Shown piece after piece: positions 1 to 5,926 of a stretch of DNA of 8,843 nucleotides. Position numbers and translations under genes: made by a program. Below the pieces are notes generated by a model. That model had not been told where the DNA came from. It did not search any database and saw only the letters and a program-made list of their open reading frames with translations. The stretch's first letter is position 1, and each line of letters opens with the position of its first letter. The DNA comes from Nitrospinota bacterium (GTDB lineage: Bacteria; Nitrospinota_A; UBA7883): assembly GCA_029880775.1 (NCBI GenBank), contig JAOUNV010000045.1:1-8843 (forward strand), given 5' to 3'.

Positions 1-1457
1 CAATTCCAGCTGTCGTTATCATTGCCTCCGTCGTTGTTCCCCTCTCCATTGGCCCAGTTATGCTTTTCGTTGTACGACACCAGATCGTTTAGCGTGAATC
101 CGTCGTGGCATACCACAAAGTTTATGCTGTTCAATGGCAGGTGGCCGCTGGCCTGGTACAGGTCCGCGCTTCCAGACATCCTGGCCGCCAAGGCGCCCGT
201 CGTCCCCGGCTCTCCCTTCACGAATTTGCGCACATCATCGCGATAACGCCCGTTCCATTCCGCCCAGCGATATCCTGGGAAATAGCCGATCTGGTACAAC
301 CCGGCAGCGTCCCACGCCTCGGCGATAATCTTCACATCGGCCAGGCTTTCGGAAAGCTCTATGTTCCACACAACAGGCGGGTGGGCCATCGGCGCGCCAT
401 CCTCACCCCGGGAGAGGATGGAGCCCTCATCGAAGCGGAACCCATCCACATGCATCTCGTTCACCCAGAACTCCAGGCATTCGACAATGAACTTGTCCAT
501 AATCGGGTGGTTGCAGTTCATGGTGTTGCCGCATCCGGAATAGTCCATGTAGTACTGTTTGTCGCCGTTGACCAGATAGTAATAGATGCTGTTGTCGATC
601 CCCTTGAAGTTGATCACGGGCCCCTGGTGGTTCCCCTCGTTTGTATGGTTGAACACCACATCAAGAATCACCTCTATCCCCGCCTTGTGCAGAGCCTTTA
701 CCATGTCGCGAAATTCGTTTAAGTGTGTTCCATCCTCCGGGGAGACGCAGAACGCGCGATGAGGGGCGAAGAAACTGACCGTGCTGTATCCCCAATAGTT
801 AAAAAGAGGCTGGCCCTCCTGATCCATCCGCAGAATCTCGGTCTCGTCAAATTCAAAAACGGGCAACAGCTCCACCGCCGTCACTCCCAGTTCTTTTAGG
901 TATGGGATTTTCTCCATCACCCCGCGGAAAGTCCCAGGGTGCTTCACATTTGAGTTTTTACTTTTCGTAAATCCCCTCACGTTCATCTCGTAAATAACAG
1001 ATTCGTTCATAGGGCGGCGCAGGGGTTCGTCCCCTTCCCAGTCATAGCCTTTATGGTCGATAACAACGCTGCGAAGCGATGTCCTCATGTTGTCATTGGG
1101 TCCGCAGGCGTTCACCCGGTTCCACAGGTTGTTCGTATTCCCCTTGGCGTAGGGGTCTATCAGCACCTTGTTGCGGTTGAACCGATGCCCGTTCCACGGC
1201 TCGTCGGGGCCATCCACCCTGTACGCGTAGTGCATTCCAGTCTTCAGGCCCTCCACATATACGTGCCAGAAGTGAAATGACTTGTTTGTTTTCGGGTCTA
1301 GGGCTATTACCTGAGTCGGCTCCGGGTCGTCATGTTTGTTAAACAAAAGCAGTTCCACGCCGGTTGCGTTTTGGGAAAAGAGCGCGAAGTTTACGCCCGA
1401 CTCATCCACGGTGGCGCCCAATGGGTGCTGCCTGCCGGATGACGTTTTATATTTCAT
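1..1457 (-). CDS. glgX: Glycogen debranching enzyme GlgX / isoamylase-type GH13, 3' end beyond window
   Basis: The frame is open from the ATG at 1457 to the window edge (485 codons); about 200 C-terminal residues should be missing, since the family is usually 650-710 aa. The enzyme hydrolyses alpha-1,6 branches of glycogen or limit dextrins in the cytoplasm. An N-terminal CBM48-like beta domain (about residues 8-95) precedes a GH13 barrel. All four GH13 signature regions are visible: DVVFNH (266-271), GFRFDEGS with nucleophile D343, IIAEAWD with acid/base E380, and VCHDGFTL with H451-D452. The stretch after region IV (HNWANGEGNNDG) matches debranching enzymes rather than alpha-amylases. An AGGAGG SD at 1465-1470, 7 bases upstream, fixes the start. 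The gene follows the second DJ-1 gene by 56 bases and is probably the fifth gene of the operon. I am sure of the family; glgX versus another isoamylase-type paralogue is less certain. Confidence 0.93.
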   Translation of the reverse strand, partial: MKYKTSSGRQHPLGATVDESGVNFALFSQNATGVELLLFNKHDDPEPTQVIALDPKTNKSFHFWHVYVEGLKTGMHYAYRVDGPDEPWNGHRFNRNKVLIDPYAKGNTNNLWNRVNACGPNDNMRTSLRSVVIDHKGYDWEGDEPLRRPMNESVIYEMNVRGFTKSKNSNVKHPGTFRGVMEKIPYLKELGVTAVELLPVFEFDETEILRMDQEGQPLFNYWGYSTVSFFAPHRAFCVSPEDGTHLNEFRDMVKALHKAGIEVILDVVFNHTNEGNHQGPVINFKGIDNSIYYYLVNGDKQYYMDYSGCGNTMNCNHPIMDKFIVECLEFWVNEMHVDGFRFDEGSILSRGEDGAPMAHPPVVWNIELSESLADVKIIAEAWDAAGLYQIGYFPGYRWAEWNGRYRDDVRKFVKGEPGTTGALAARMSGSADLYQASGHLPLNSINFVVCHDGFTLNDLVSYNEKHNWANGEGNNDGGNDNDSWN

Positions 1458-1513
1458 TTGCCGTCCTCCTTTGATTATTTGCGGTCACTGGTCCTGGTTT
1501 ATCCGGAAAACTC

Positions 1514-2083
1514 CTACTTGTCAGAAAGAATGTCTATGATTTTCCGGGCGAACAAATGGCAGTGTCCGCCGGAGCGCCCGGTCACCAGGTCGCCATCCAC
1601 CACCACATCCTCGTTCACGTATTCCGCCCCATACGCTATGGCGTCGCCGATCAGGTTGTTGTGGACCACCACTCTGCGCCCCTGCACAAGCTCCGTGGCA
1701 GGCGCCACAAGCCACATTCCGTGGCAGATGATCCCCTTGAGGATCGACTTGTTGGCGAACGCCCGGCGCAGAAACTCGGTAGCGGGGGGAGTTTGGGTGA
1801 CATCCTCCGTATAGCGAAGCCTGTCCGAGACCATTCCGGATGGGACGATTATGGCCGAATAACTCGCCAACTCCTCGTCCGACATTCCCTCAAAGCTCTC
1901 GTTGCAGTCCATGGGGACTTTATACTCATGGCCTTTGAAGGTTATTTTTTCCTGGCCCCACAGCCGGGTCAGAAAATGCAGCTCCGCCCCCTCCTCCGGG
2001 AAACGGTATTGGTAATAGAAGATCTCGTTTTCGTAGAAATCGCCTTCGAACAAGACTCCGATCTTTTTCCCTTTAAGCTTCAT
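1514..2083 (-). CDS. DJ-1/PfpI family protein (ThiJ/PfpI, CHG nucleophile elbow)
   Basis: 189 aa from the ATG. It has a single DJ-1/PfpI flavodoxin-like domain with a first strand KKIGVLFEGDF and an acidic E-N-E stretch where the family's catalytic Glu sits. The nucleophile elbow is GIICHGMW with Cys120-His121, followed by the family's typical L-x-x-G-R-R-V-V-V strand and a final D-G-D-L-V-T-G-R strand. Known members include deglycase/glyoxalase III-like enzymes, peptidases and chaperones, so the substrate is not predictable. There is no signal peptide, so it is cytoplasmic. The frame also opens at a GTG at 2125 (203 aa); I prefer the ATG because the family strand begins directly after it. 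Both candidates have AAGGAG exactly 12 bases upstream. It lies 51 bases after the aldolase gene and 56 before glgX, in the same operon. Confidence 0.88.
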   Translation of the reverse strand: MKLKGKKIGVLFEGDFYENEIFYYQYRFPEEGAELHFLTRLWGQEKITFKGHEYKVPMDCNESFEGMSDEELASYSAIIVPSGMVSDRLRYTEDVTQTPPATEFLRRAFANKSILKGIICHGMWLVAPATELVQGRRVVVHNNLIGDAIAYGAEYVNEDVVVDGDLVTGRSGGHCHLFARKIIDILSDK

Positions 2084-2095
2084 AATATTATCTGG

Positions 2096-2143
2096 CTCCT
2101 TGCTTTCCGATATGTGGCTTTTCACGAATGGCGACTACTCCTT
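2096..2143 (-). promoter_or_regulatory. Duplicated Shine-Dalgarno sites before the second DJ-1/PfpI gene
   Basis: On the minus strand GCAAGGAG occurs twice, 42 bases apart. The AAGGAG cores are at 2138-2143 and 2096-2101. Each is followed by exactly 12 bases and then an in-frame start codon: GTG at 2125 and ATG at 2083. The first copy overlaps the last codons of the upstream aldolase gene. A 12-base spacing is longer than optimal. The site does not decide the start by itself; ATG is favoured by codon strength and domain alignment. Confidence 0.5.
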
Positions 2144-2923
2144 GCCGTCGCGGTCGACTTTCCCCAACGCCTCCGAGGCGCCGCCCAGCATATACAAAAC
2201 ATCTATCCCCAATATGATATTGGTGAATCCCTGCTTGATACGCTCGTTGGCCTGGTCCGGGGAAGTGGTTATGATTCCCGCGGGCATGTTTACCTTCTTA
2301 CAGGCGGCCAATACCTTCTGAATCTCCGCCTCAACCTTTGGGTCGGTGGTTTGCCCCAGCATCCCCATGCTGCCGGAGAGGTCCAGGGCGCCGACCATTA
2401 TCGAGTCCACCCCCTTCACAGCCAATATCTCGTCGATGTTTTCCACAGCCTTGATATGTTCGATCATCAGGATCGTCAACACTTCATCGTTGGCGGTCTT
2501 CATATACTCCGGCATATGCAAGCCATAGCACTGGGCCCTGGACAATCCGGCGCCCCGCTCTCCCCAGGGGGGATACTTCATGGCGCGCACAGCCGCTTCC
2601 GCCTCCTCGGCGCTGTTCACCAGCGGAATGATGATTCCGTCCGGGCCGGTGTCCAGCATTCTTTTAATCAGGGTTTTGTCATTCCAGGGGACCCGTACAA
2701 TCGTGGTGATATGGGCGCCATTGGTTGTCTGTAGCATGGCCTGGACTTCCGCGACACTTAGTGAGGAGTGTTCTGTCTCAAACCAAAGCCAGTCAAAGCC
2801 CAGGTGGGAGAAAAGCTCCGCCACCACCGGGCTGTTCATGGTGATCGTGGCGCCGATACAGACCTTGCCTGCCGCAAGGTGGGCTTTCATTCTGTTCATG
2901 TCTCTGCCGCCTAACGAGTTCAT
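2135..2923 (-). CDS. HpcH/HpaI-type class II aldolase (2-keto-3-deoxy acid aldolase / citrate lyase beta-like family)
   Basis: 262 aa, a normal length for the HpcH/HpaI family. These metal-dependent TIM-barrel enzymes cleave 2-oxo acids to pyruvate plus an aldehyde. Residues equivalent to the HpaI active site are present: H52 in ETEHSS, R77 in VRVPW, metal ligand E155 in MIEHIKAVEN, and D181 in GALDLSGSMG. The stretch TGPDGIIIPLV followed by YPPWGERG is also typical. Departures from the usual pattern are Met for Gln two residues before E155 (MIEH against QIET) and Ala for Pro in the G-P-x-D-L-S loop, so the substrate may differ from HpaI or RhmA. A GGAGG SD at 2931-2935 supports the ATG at 2923. 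It is cytoplasmic and the third gene of the probable operon. Family is secure; exact substrate unknown. Confidence 0.9.
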   Translation of the reverse strand: MNSLGGRDMNRMKAHLAAGKVCIGATITMNSPVVAELFSHLGFDWLWFETEHSSLSVAEVQAMLQTTNGAHITTIVRVPWNDKTLIKRMLDTGPDGIIIPLVNSAEEAEAAVRAMKYPPWGERGAGLSRAQCYGLHMPEYMKTANDEVLTILMIEHIKAVENIDEILAVKGVDSIMVGALDLSGSMGMLGQTTDPKVEAEIQKVLAACKKVNMPAGIITTSPDQANERIKQGFTNIILGIDVLYMLGGASEALGKVDRDGKE

Positions 2924-3005
2924 TTCAAATCCTCCAGTTTTTTTTGTTTAACACCTCAATGGCGCCATCCGATCCCCTTATGGAATCGAGGCCCTAAAAT
3001 TATCT

Positions 3006-4190
3006 TCAGCTATTGTCCATGACCTCAAGAATGCGCCTCCGGGATTCGGCGTTCTTCGCGTTCTCCGCGATGTTGCGCTGTGTCAGTCCCGAATACTCCT
3101 CCATATCCACCCGGCCACCGTTCTTGATAAGGAATCGAATCTGGTCCAGGTATCCCTCCAAATGCTCAGGATCGGCTGTTGTCGACCTAAGCACAGTGTC
3201 GTGCATGGCGGTAAGCCCGTTCACCACGGGGATCTCGTTGATCCCATCCGCCAGCCTTTCAGGTGTCATATGTTCCGCGCACATCTTCAGTATCTCCAGG
3301 TGGTTGAACACCGCCGCTCGTATGATGGTCTGAACGTCCATCGGATGTTTCTCATGGAGCATCGGATCGGCGCCCTTCTCCAGCAGATATTTGGCCAGCT
3401 GGTTGCGAAGGCGCGCCACATCCTCGTTGGGAGGGAACCCGTTATTCCCCGTCGCCACCACGATCAAGGGGGGCTGCTGCAGAGGACCGCCCAGGCGGTT
3501 TACATTTACTTTGCGTACTTCAATCAGATCCTTAACTGCGGCCAGTGTCGATTCGGCGGCGCCCGGATCGGCCGCGACCTTTTTTAACCCCCCCTCAATT
3601 ACACGGATAAGTTCATCAGCCAAATCCTGCCCGGCCTTCTCGCTCTCGGGGATCGTGGGGGCTATCCGGGCAAGATATGTTTTATACGCGGCCGCTTTGG
3701 CCTCTGCGGGAGTGTCGTATGGCCGGACCAGATCCATCATCTTCTGGTTCTGGAACTGGGACGCCATCTCCATCGCCCCCAGGCCTCTTGCCGTGGGGAT
3801 GGATGTATCCGCGCCTCTTTTTAATAGGAACTCGGCGAGCTCAAGCTTGCCATAGAATACGGCGTTCATCAGTATGGTGTGCCCGTTCACATCGAAAACA
3901 GCGTTCAGCTGATCCGGCTTATGATCGAGCAAAACTCCGGCTGTGCGGGCGCTTCCGGATTGACCTGCGAAATGCACCGCCAGCGCTTTTGACTTTTGGT
4001 GGGCTATGTCAACGTCCGCGCCATTTTTCAGAAGCATTTTCACTACATCGCTGTGGCCACGGACCGAGGCCCACAGAAGAGGCGTCCACCCATCCTTGTC
4101 ATATTGATTCGGGTCGTTGCCTTCTTTGAGCCATACCAGCAATCCCTCAATGTCTCCTGCTTTGCTTAGCTTGTTTGCTGTGTCAATCAC
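3006..4190 (-). CDS. Ankyrin-repeat protein, cytoplasmic
   Basis: 394 aa starting at a GTG with AAAGGAGG at 4200-4207, 9 bases upstream. No signal peptide or membrane segment is seen. Ankyrin repeats fill the N-terminal part: a partial repeat at about 4-32, a near-consensus one at 33-65 (DGWTPLLWASVRGH then LLKNGADVD), a degenerate one at 67-100, a good one at 101-133 (LLKRGADTS) and a weak one at 134-157. A helical, Ala-rich linker follows (about 160-230). Further divergent repeats are at 236-278 (LLEKGADP), about 285-320, 325-363 (FLIKNGGRVD) and a final capping one. These repeats are binding scaffolds with no catalytic residues, so it probably binds another protein. It lies between the first DJ-1 gene (40 bases) and the aldolase gene (82 bases). 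An operon partner enzyme is a plausible target, which is inference. Confidence 0.88.
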   Translation of the reverse strand: MIDTANKLSKAGDIEGLLVWLKEGNDPNQYDKDGWTPLLWASVRGHSDVVKMLLKNGADVDIAHQKSKALAVHFAGQSGSARTAGVLLDHKPDQLNAVFDVNGHTILMNAVFYGKLELAEFLLKRGADTSIPTARGLGAMEMASQFQNQKMMDLVRPYDTPAEAKAAAYKTYLARIAPTIPESEKAGQDLADELIRVIEGGLKKVAADPGAAESTLAAVKDLIEVRKVNVNRLGGPLQQPPLIVVATGNNGFPPNEDVARLRNQLAKYLLEKGADPMLHEKHPMDVQTIIRAAVFNHLEILKMCAEHMTPERLADGINEIPVVNGLTAMHDTVLRSTTADPEHLEGYLDQIRFLIKNGGRVDMEEYSGLTQRNIAENAKNAESRRRILEVMDNS

Positions 4191-4230
4191 GGCGTATCGC
4201 CTCCTTTAAACATCTTGTTTTTAACCGTTT

Positions 4231-5052
4231 TCACCAGCCATATCGTTTCAGCCCGTTATCGAGCACGTTCACAAATTGCTTTCCAAATTCGTGCGAGCAT
4301 TGCAAAGAACGCGCTGTGATGAACGGATAATCGACAACAACCGATGTCTTTTTGCCAAAATTCCCGTGGTACGCGCCCTCCGGGCCGACGGCGTCGGTCA
4401 GCATATATTCCAGGCAATATGGAGGCGGCCCCATATTCAGATCAGTCCCCAAAAATCCGGTCCCGTCGTGATAGTCGTATTCTATGCAGTGACCGGTGAC
4501 GTTCTTGCCACGGATGATCGATTTGCGCTCGTTGAAGTCCCGGGCGAAGATGAGGCAGGCCACGGAGTAACAGATGGCGGCGATCGGCTTGCCGTTTTTG
4601 TGAAATCCAAGGATCAGATCGTGAAGGCGCTGGTTGTTCACCATGTCGATAATCGGCCCACTGCCGCCCACCAGCATCAGGCCATCGTATTCATCCAGGC
4701 CGCTGTGCAGCTGGTTGAGCTTTTCATGATAGTTTTCCAGATCCCGCAGGAAATCGGGAGCGCTGGAATATGGCCTTTCGGGAAACCATTCGGTGAGGTT
4801 TATGGGATTGTTCAGTTTGGGACTGTCTTTGAATTCTAGGACCTGTTTCGCGTCCTCGGCGGTGGTGACACAATAGCCCAGGGGAGGGTCTATATAGGTT
4901 GTGTCATAGCTTGGTGGAAGAGCGTTTGGCCTTTCCCCTTTTGGTGTGACGAAAACCAACTCGTATCCGGCCTGTTCAAGCTTGACCATCGGACCGGTCA
5001 ACTCCACACCCCAATAGCCGAAATTTGACAAGACCGTTAAAATCTTTTCCAC
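4231..5052 (-). CDS. DJ-1/PfpI superfamily (type 1 glutamine amidotransferase-like) protein with Cys-Tyr elbow
   Basis: 273 aa from a GTG at 5052; first gene of the leftward operon. It has the larger Hsp31/class I amidotransferase-like fold: first strand EKILTVLSN, E17 in GVELTGP, VFVTPKG, the oxyanion-type loop LVGGSGP (about 127-133), a nucleophile elbow AAICYSVACL with Cys161, and a C-terminal strand VVDYPFITARS. The residue after the nucleophile is Tyr162 instead of the common His. Extra conserved-looking segments (NPINLTEWFPERPYSS, GTDLNMGPPPY) are not seen in the smaller DJ-1 protein nearby. Relatives act as glyoxalase III, deglycases, chaperones or amidases; which applies is unknown. 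In-frame GTGs at 5082 and 5079 would add 9-10 residues, but they lack an SD and add sequence before the first strand. AGGGG at 5057-5061 sits close before 5052. An in-frame TGA shortly upstream bars a longer start. Confidence 0.85.
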   Translation of the reverse strand: MEKILTVLSNFGYWGVELTGPMVKLEQAGYELVFVTPKGERPNALPPSYDTTYIDPPLGYCVTTAEDAKQVLEFKDSPKLNNPINLTEWFPERPYSSAPDFLRDLENYHEKLNQLHSGLDEYDGLMLVGGSGPIIDMVNNQRLHDLILGFHKNGKPIAAICYSVACLIFARDFNERKSIIRGKNVTGHCIEYDYHDGTGFLGTDLNMGPPPYCLEYMLTDAVGPEGAYHGNFGKKTSVVVDYPFITARSLQCSHEFGKQFVNVLDNGLKRYGW

Positions 5053-5123
5053 CCTACCCCTGTCACTTAAAAAAAGCACCACCGATCATGACGCTATCGC
5101 CACAATCACGAAATATAGAAATA

Positions 5124-5137
5124 TGTGTATTTACACA
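5124..5137. promoter_or_regulatory. Perfect dyad TGTGTA-TT-TACACA over the -10 box (candidate operator)
   Basis: Six-base arms (5124-5129 and 5132-5137) with a 2-base centre form a perfect inverted repeat that contains most of the predicted -10 hexamer. Symmetric sites in this position are typical of repressor operators. The half-site spacing does not fit CRP (TGTGA-N6-TCACA) or Rex, so the regulator is unidentified. A second small dyad, AATTA-GT-TAATT (5157-5168), touches the -35 box. Confidence 0.35.
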
Positions 5138-5158
5138 CAAAGCCAACCGCCAAGTCAA
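5130..5158 (-). promoter_or_regulatory. Predicted sigma70-type promoter of the DJ-1/ankyrin/aldolase/glgX operon
   Basis: Read on the minus strand, a -35 box TTGACT (5153-5158, 5 of 6 to consensus) is followed by exactly 17 bases and then TGTAAA (5130-5135, 4 of 6). The expected transcription start is near 5122-5124, giving a leader of about 70 bases to the GTG at 5052. It is the best promoter-like pair in the AT-rich gap and is correctly oriented for the five genes to its left. This is prediction by motif only. Confidence 0.5.
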
Positions 5159-5329
5159 TTAGTTAATTCATAATGTTATTGGCGCTCCTAAATAGATGTA
5201 ATTAAAAGGTTGTTTGCTGAGTAAAATGGGATATGAGACGGACTGTATGGAACGATAGATTACATATTGGCGTGAGTTGCTTTGTGCGGCGATGGCGGTA
5301 ATTTTTATTTATCTTGCCTCATCCAACCG

Positions 5330-5375
5330 ACGAGACGAATCGGCGTTTCCATGTGGCTGGATTCAAGTGTCTCGT
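5330..5375. repeat. Imperfect inverted repeat / hairpin spanning the yaiI stop codon
   Basis: On the plus strand ACGAGAC (5330-5336) pairs with GTCTCGT (5369-5375), and immediately inside GAATC (5337-5341) pairs with GATTC (5360-5364). Together they give 12 base pairs with a 4-base bulge (5365-5368) and an 18-base loop. The yaiI stop codon (5363-5365) lies in one arm. No U-run follows on either strand, so it is not a standard intrinsic terminator. It could be an mRNA 3'-end stabilising structure. Confidence 0.45.
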
Positions 5376-5818
5376 AAAAGTCTTGTCAGTAGCCGATCCA
5401 TGATGTTGGCGAAATTCTGGACATTTTTTTTCGATAACGCCGATGGGCCACCGGTCTCCATCCCGGCGCTTCGAAGGTCCGCCATCAGGTTACGAGCGGC
5501 CAGGCGTTCACCGATATTTTTCTCTGTATACTCCATTCCCACCGGATTGATGGCATGGCAACCCTTTGCCACCACCTTGGCCGCCAGAGGGATATCGGCA
5601 GTGATCACAATATCGTTGGGCGTGACACCCTCCTCAATATAGTGGTCGGCCTCGTCGGGTCCACTGTTGACCACAGTGAGGCTGAAGAGCGGGTTTTCTG
5701 GAATGGCCATGTATGAGTTGGCCACCAGCTTGACCTGAGAATTGGTTCTTTGCGCCGCCTTGTACACCATTTCCTTGATGGCCCTTGGGGCGGCGTCCGC
5801 GTCTATCCAGATAATCAT
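5363..5818 (-). CDS. yaiI: YaiI/YqxD family protein (DUF188, PIN-like fold)
   Basis: 151 aa, full family length, aligning by eye from end to end with E. coli YaiI. Recognisable blocks are IWIDADAAP (residues 3-11, with D6 and D8), GPDEADHYI (53-61), DIVITADIPLAA (69-80), INPVGMEYT (90-98), and the MADLRSAGMETGGP motif with its GGP turn (112-125). The family has conserved acidic residues on a PIN-like nuclease fold, but no settled biochemical role is known to me. The position after DADA is Ala here where YaiI has Cys. The start ATG at 5818 has no recognisable SD; a TATAAT lies only 5 bases upstream. The gene is isolated: 108 bases from batE and over 300 from the DJ-1 operon. It is cytoplasmic. 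Confidence 0.92.
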   Translation of the reverse strand: MIIWIDADAAPRAIKEMVYKAAQRTNSQVKLVANSYMAIPENPLFSLTVVNSGPDEADHYIEEGVTPNDIVITADIPLAAKVVAKGCHAINPVGMEYTEKNIGERLAARNLMADLRSAGMETGGPSALSKKNVQNFANIMDRLLTRLLRDT

Positions 5819-5823
5819 GGGAG

Positions 5824-5878
5824 ATTATAACGCATGTCCGCGATTAGCGGCGCCTGGAGTTTAGTTGGGTCTATTATA
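5824..5878 (-). promoter_or_regulatory. Two TATAAT -10-like boxes upstream of yaiI
   Basis: Perfect TATAAT hexamers occur on the minus strand at 5824-5829 and 5873-5878. The nearer one is 5 bases from the ATG, so initiation at the normal distance would fall at or next to the A of the start codon. The farther one would give a leader of about 48 bases with no SD. Neither has a convincing TTGACA-like -35 box at 16-18 bases, and neither has an extended TGn, so activity is uncertain. Confidence 0.35.
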
Positions 5879-5926
5879 TGGTGGAGTGACTTCGGGTGGC
5901 TCTGCTTTCAGAGAATTGCCTATGCC

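Larger units (their letters stand above)
5053..5362. other. AT-rich intergenic region between yaiI and the DJ-1 operon
   Basis: About 310 bases without a convincing gene on either strand. The only open stretches are short, lack ribosome-binding sites and resemble no family I know. The composition is visibly richer in A and T than the flanking genes. It contains a leftward sigma70-type promoter with two small dyads (5124-5168) and part of an inverted repeat (5330-5375) at the yaiI 3' end. The stretch from about 5170 to 5330 holds no further element I can support. Confidence 0.6.

Noticed and set aside
1556..2734. A 392-codon open frame on the plus strand overlapping the aldolase and second DJ-1 genes
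   Set aside because: It is antisense to two well-recognised genes, has no family resemblance and crosses their junction; high-GC codon bias on the other strand explains the openness.
2941..3000. Palindrome ATGGCGCCAT (2959-2968) and a 7-bp stem (CGATTCC with GGGATCG on the minus strand) between the ankyrin and aldolase genes
   Set aside because: The palindrome has no loop, the stem is short with a G-U pair, and no U-run follows; chance is a sufficient explanation and the genes read as one operon.
5124..5137. The TGTGTA/TACACA dyad as a CRP, FNR or Rex site
   Set aside because: Half-site sequence and centre spacing do not fit TGTGA-N6-TCACA, TTGAT-N4-ATCAA or TTGTGAA-N4-TTCACAA.
5900..5913. 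CTCTG-cttt-CAGAG hairpin 14 bases after the batE stop
   Set aside because: Five-base stem with no U-run on either side; too weak to call a terminator.
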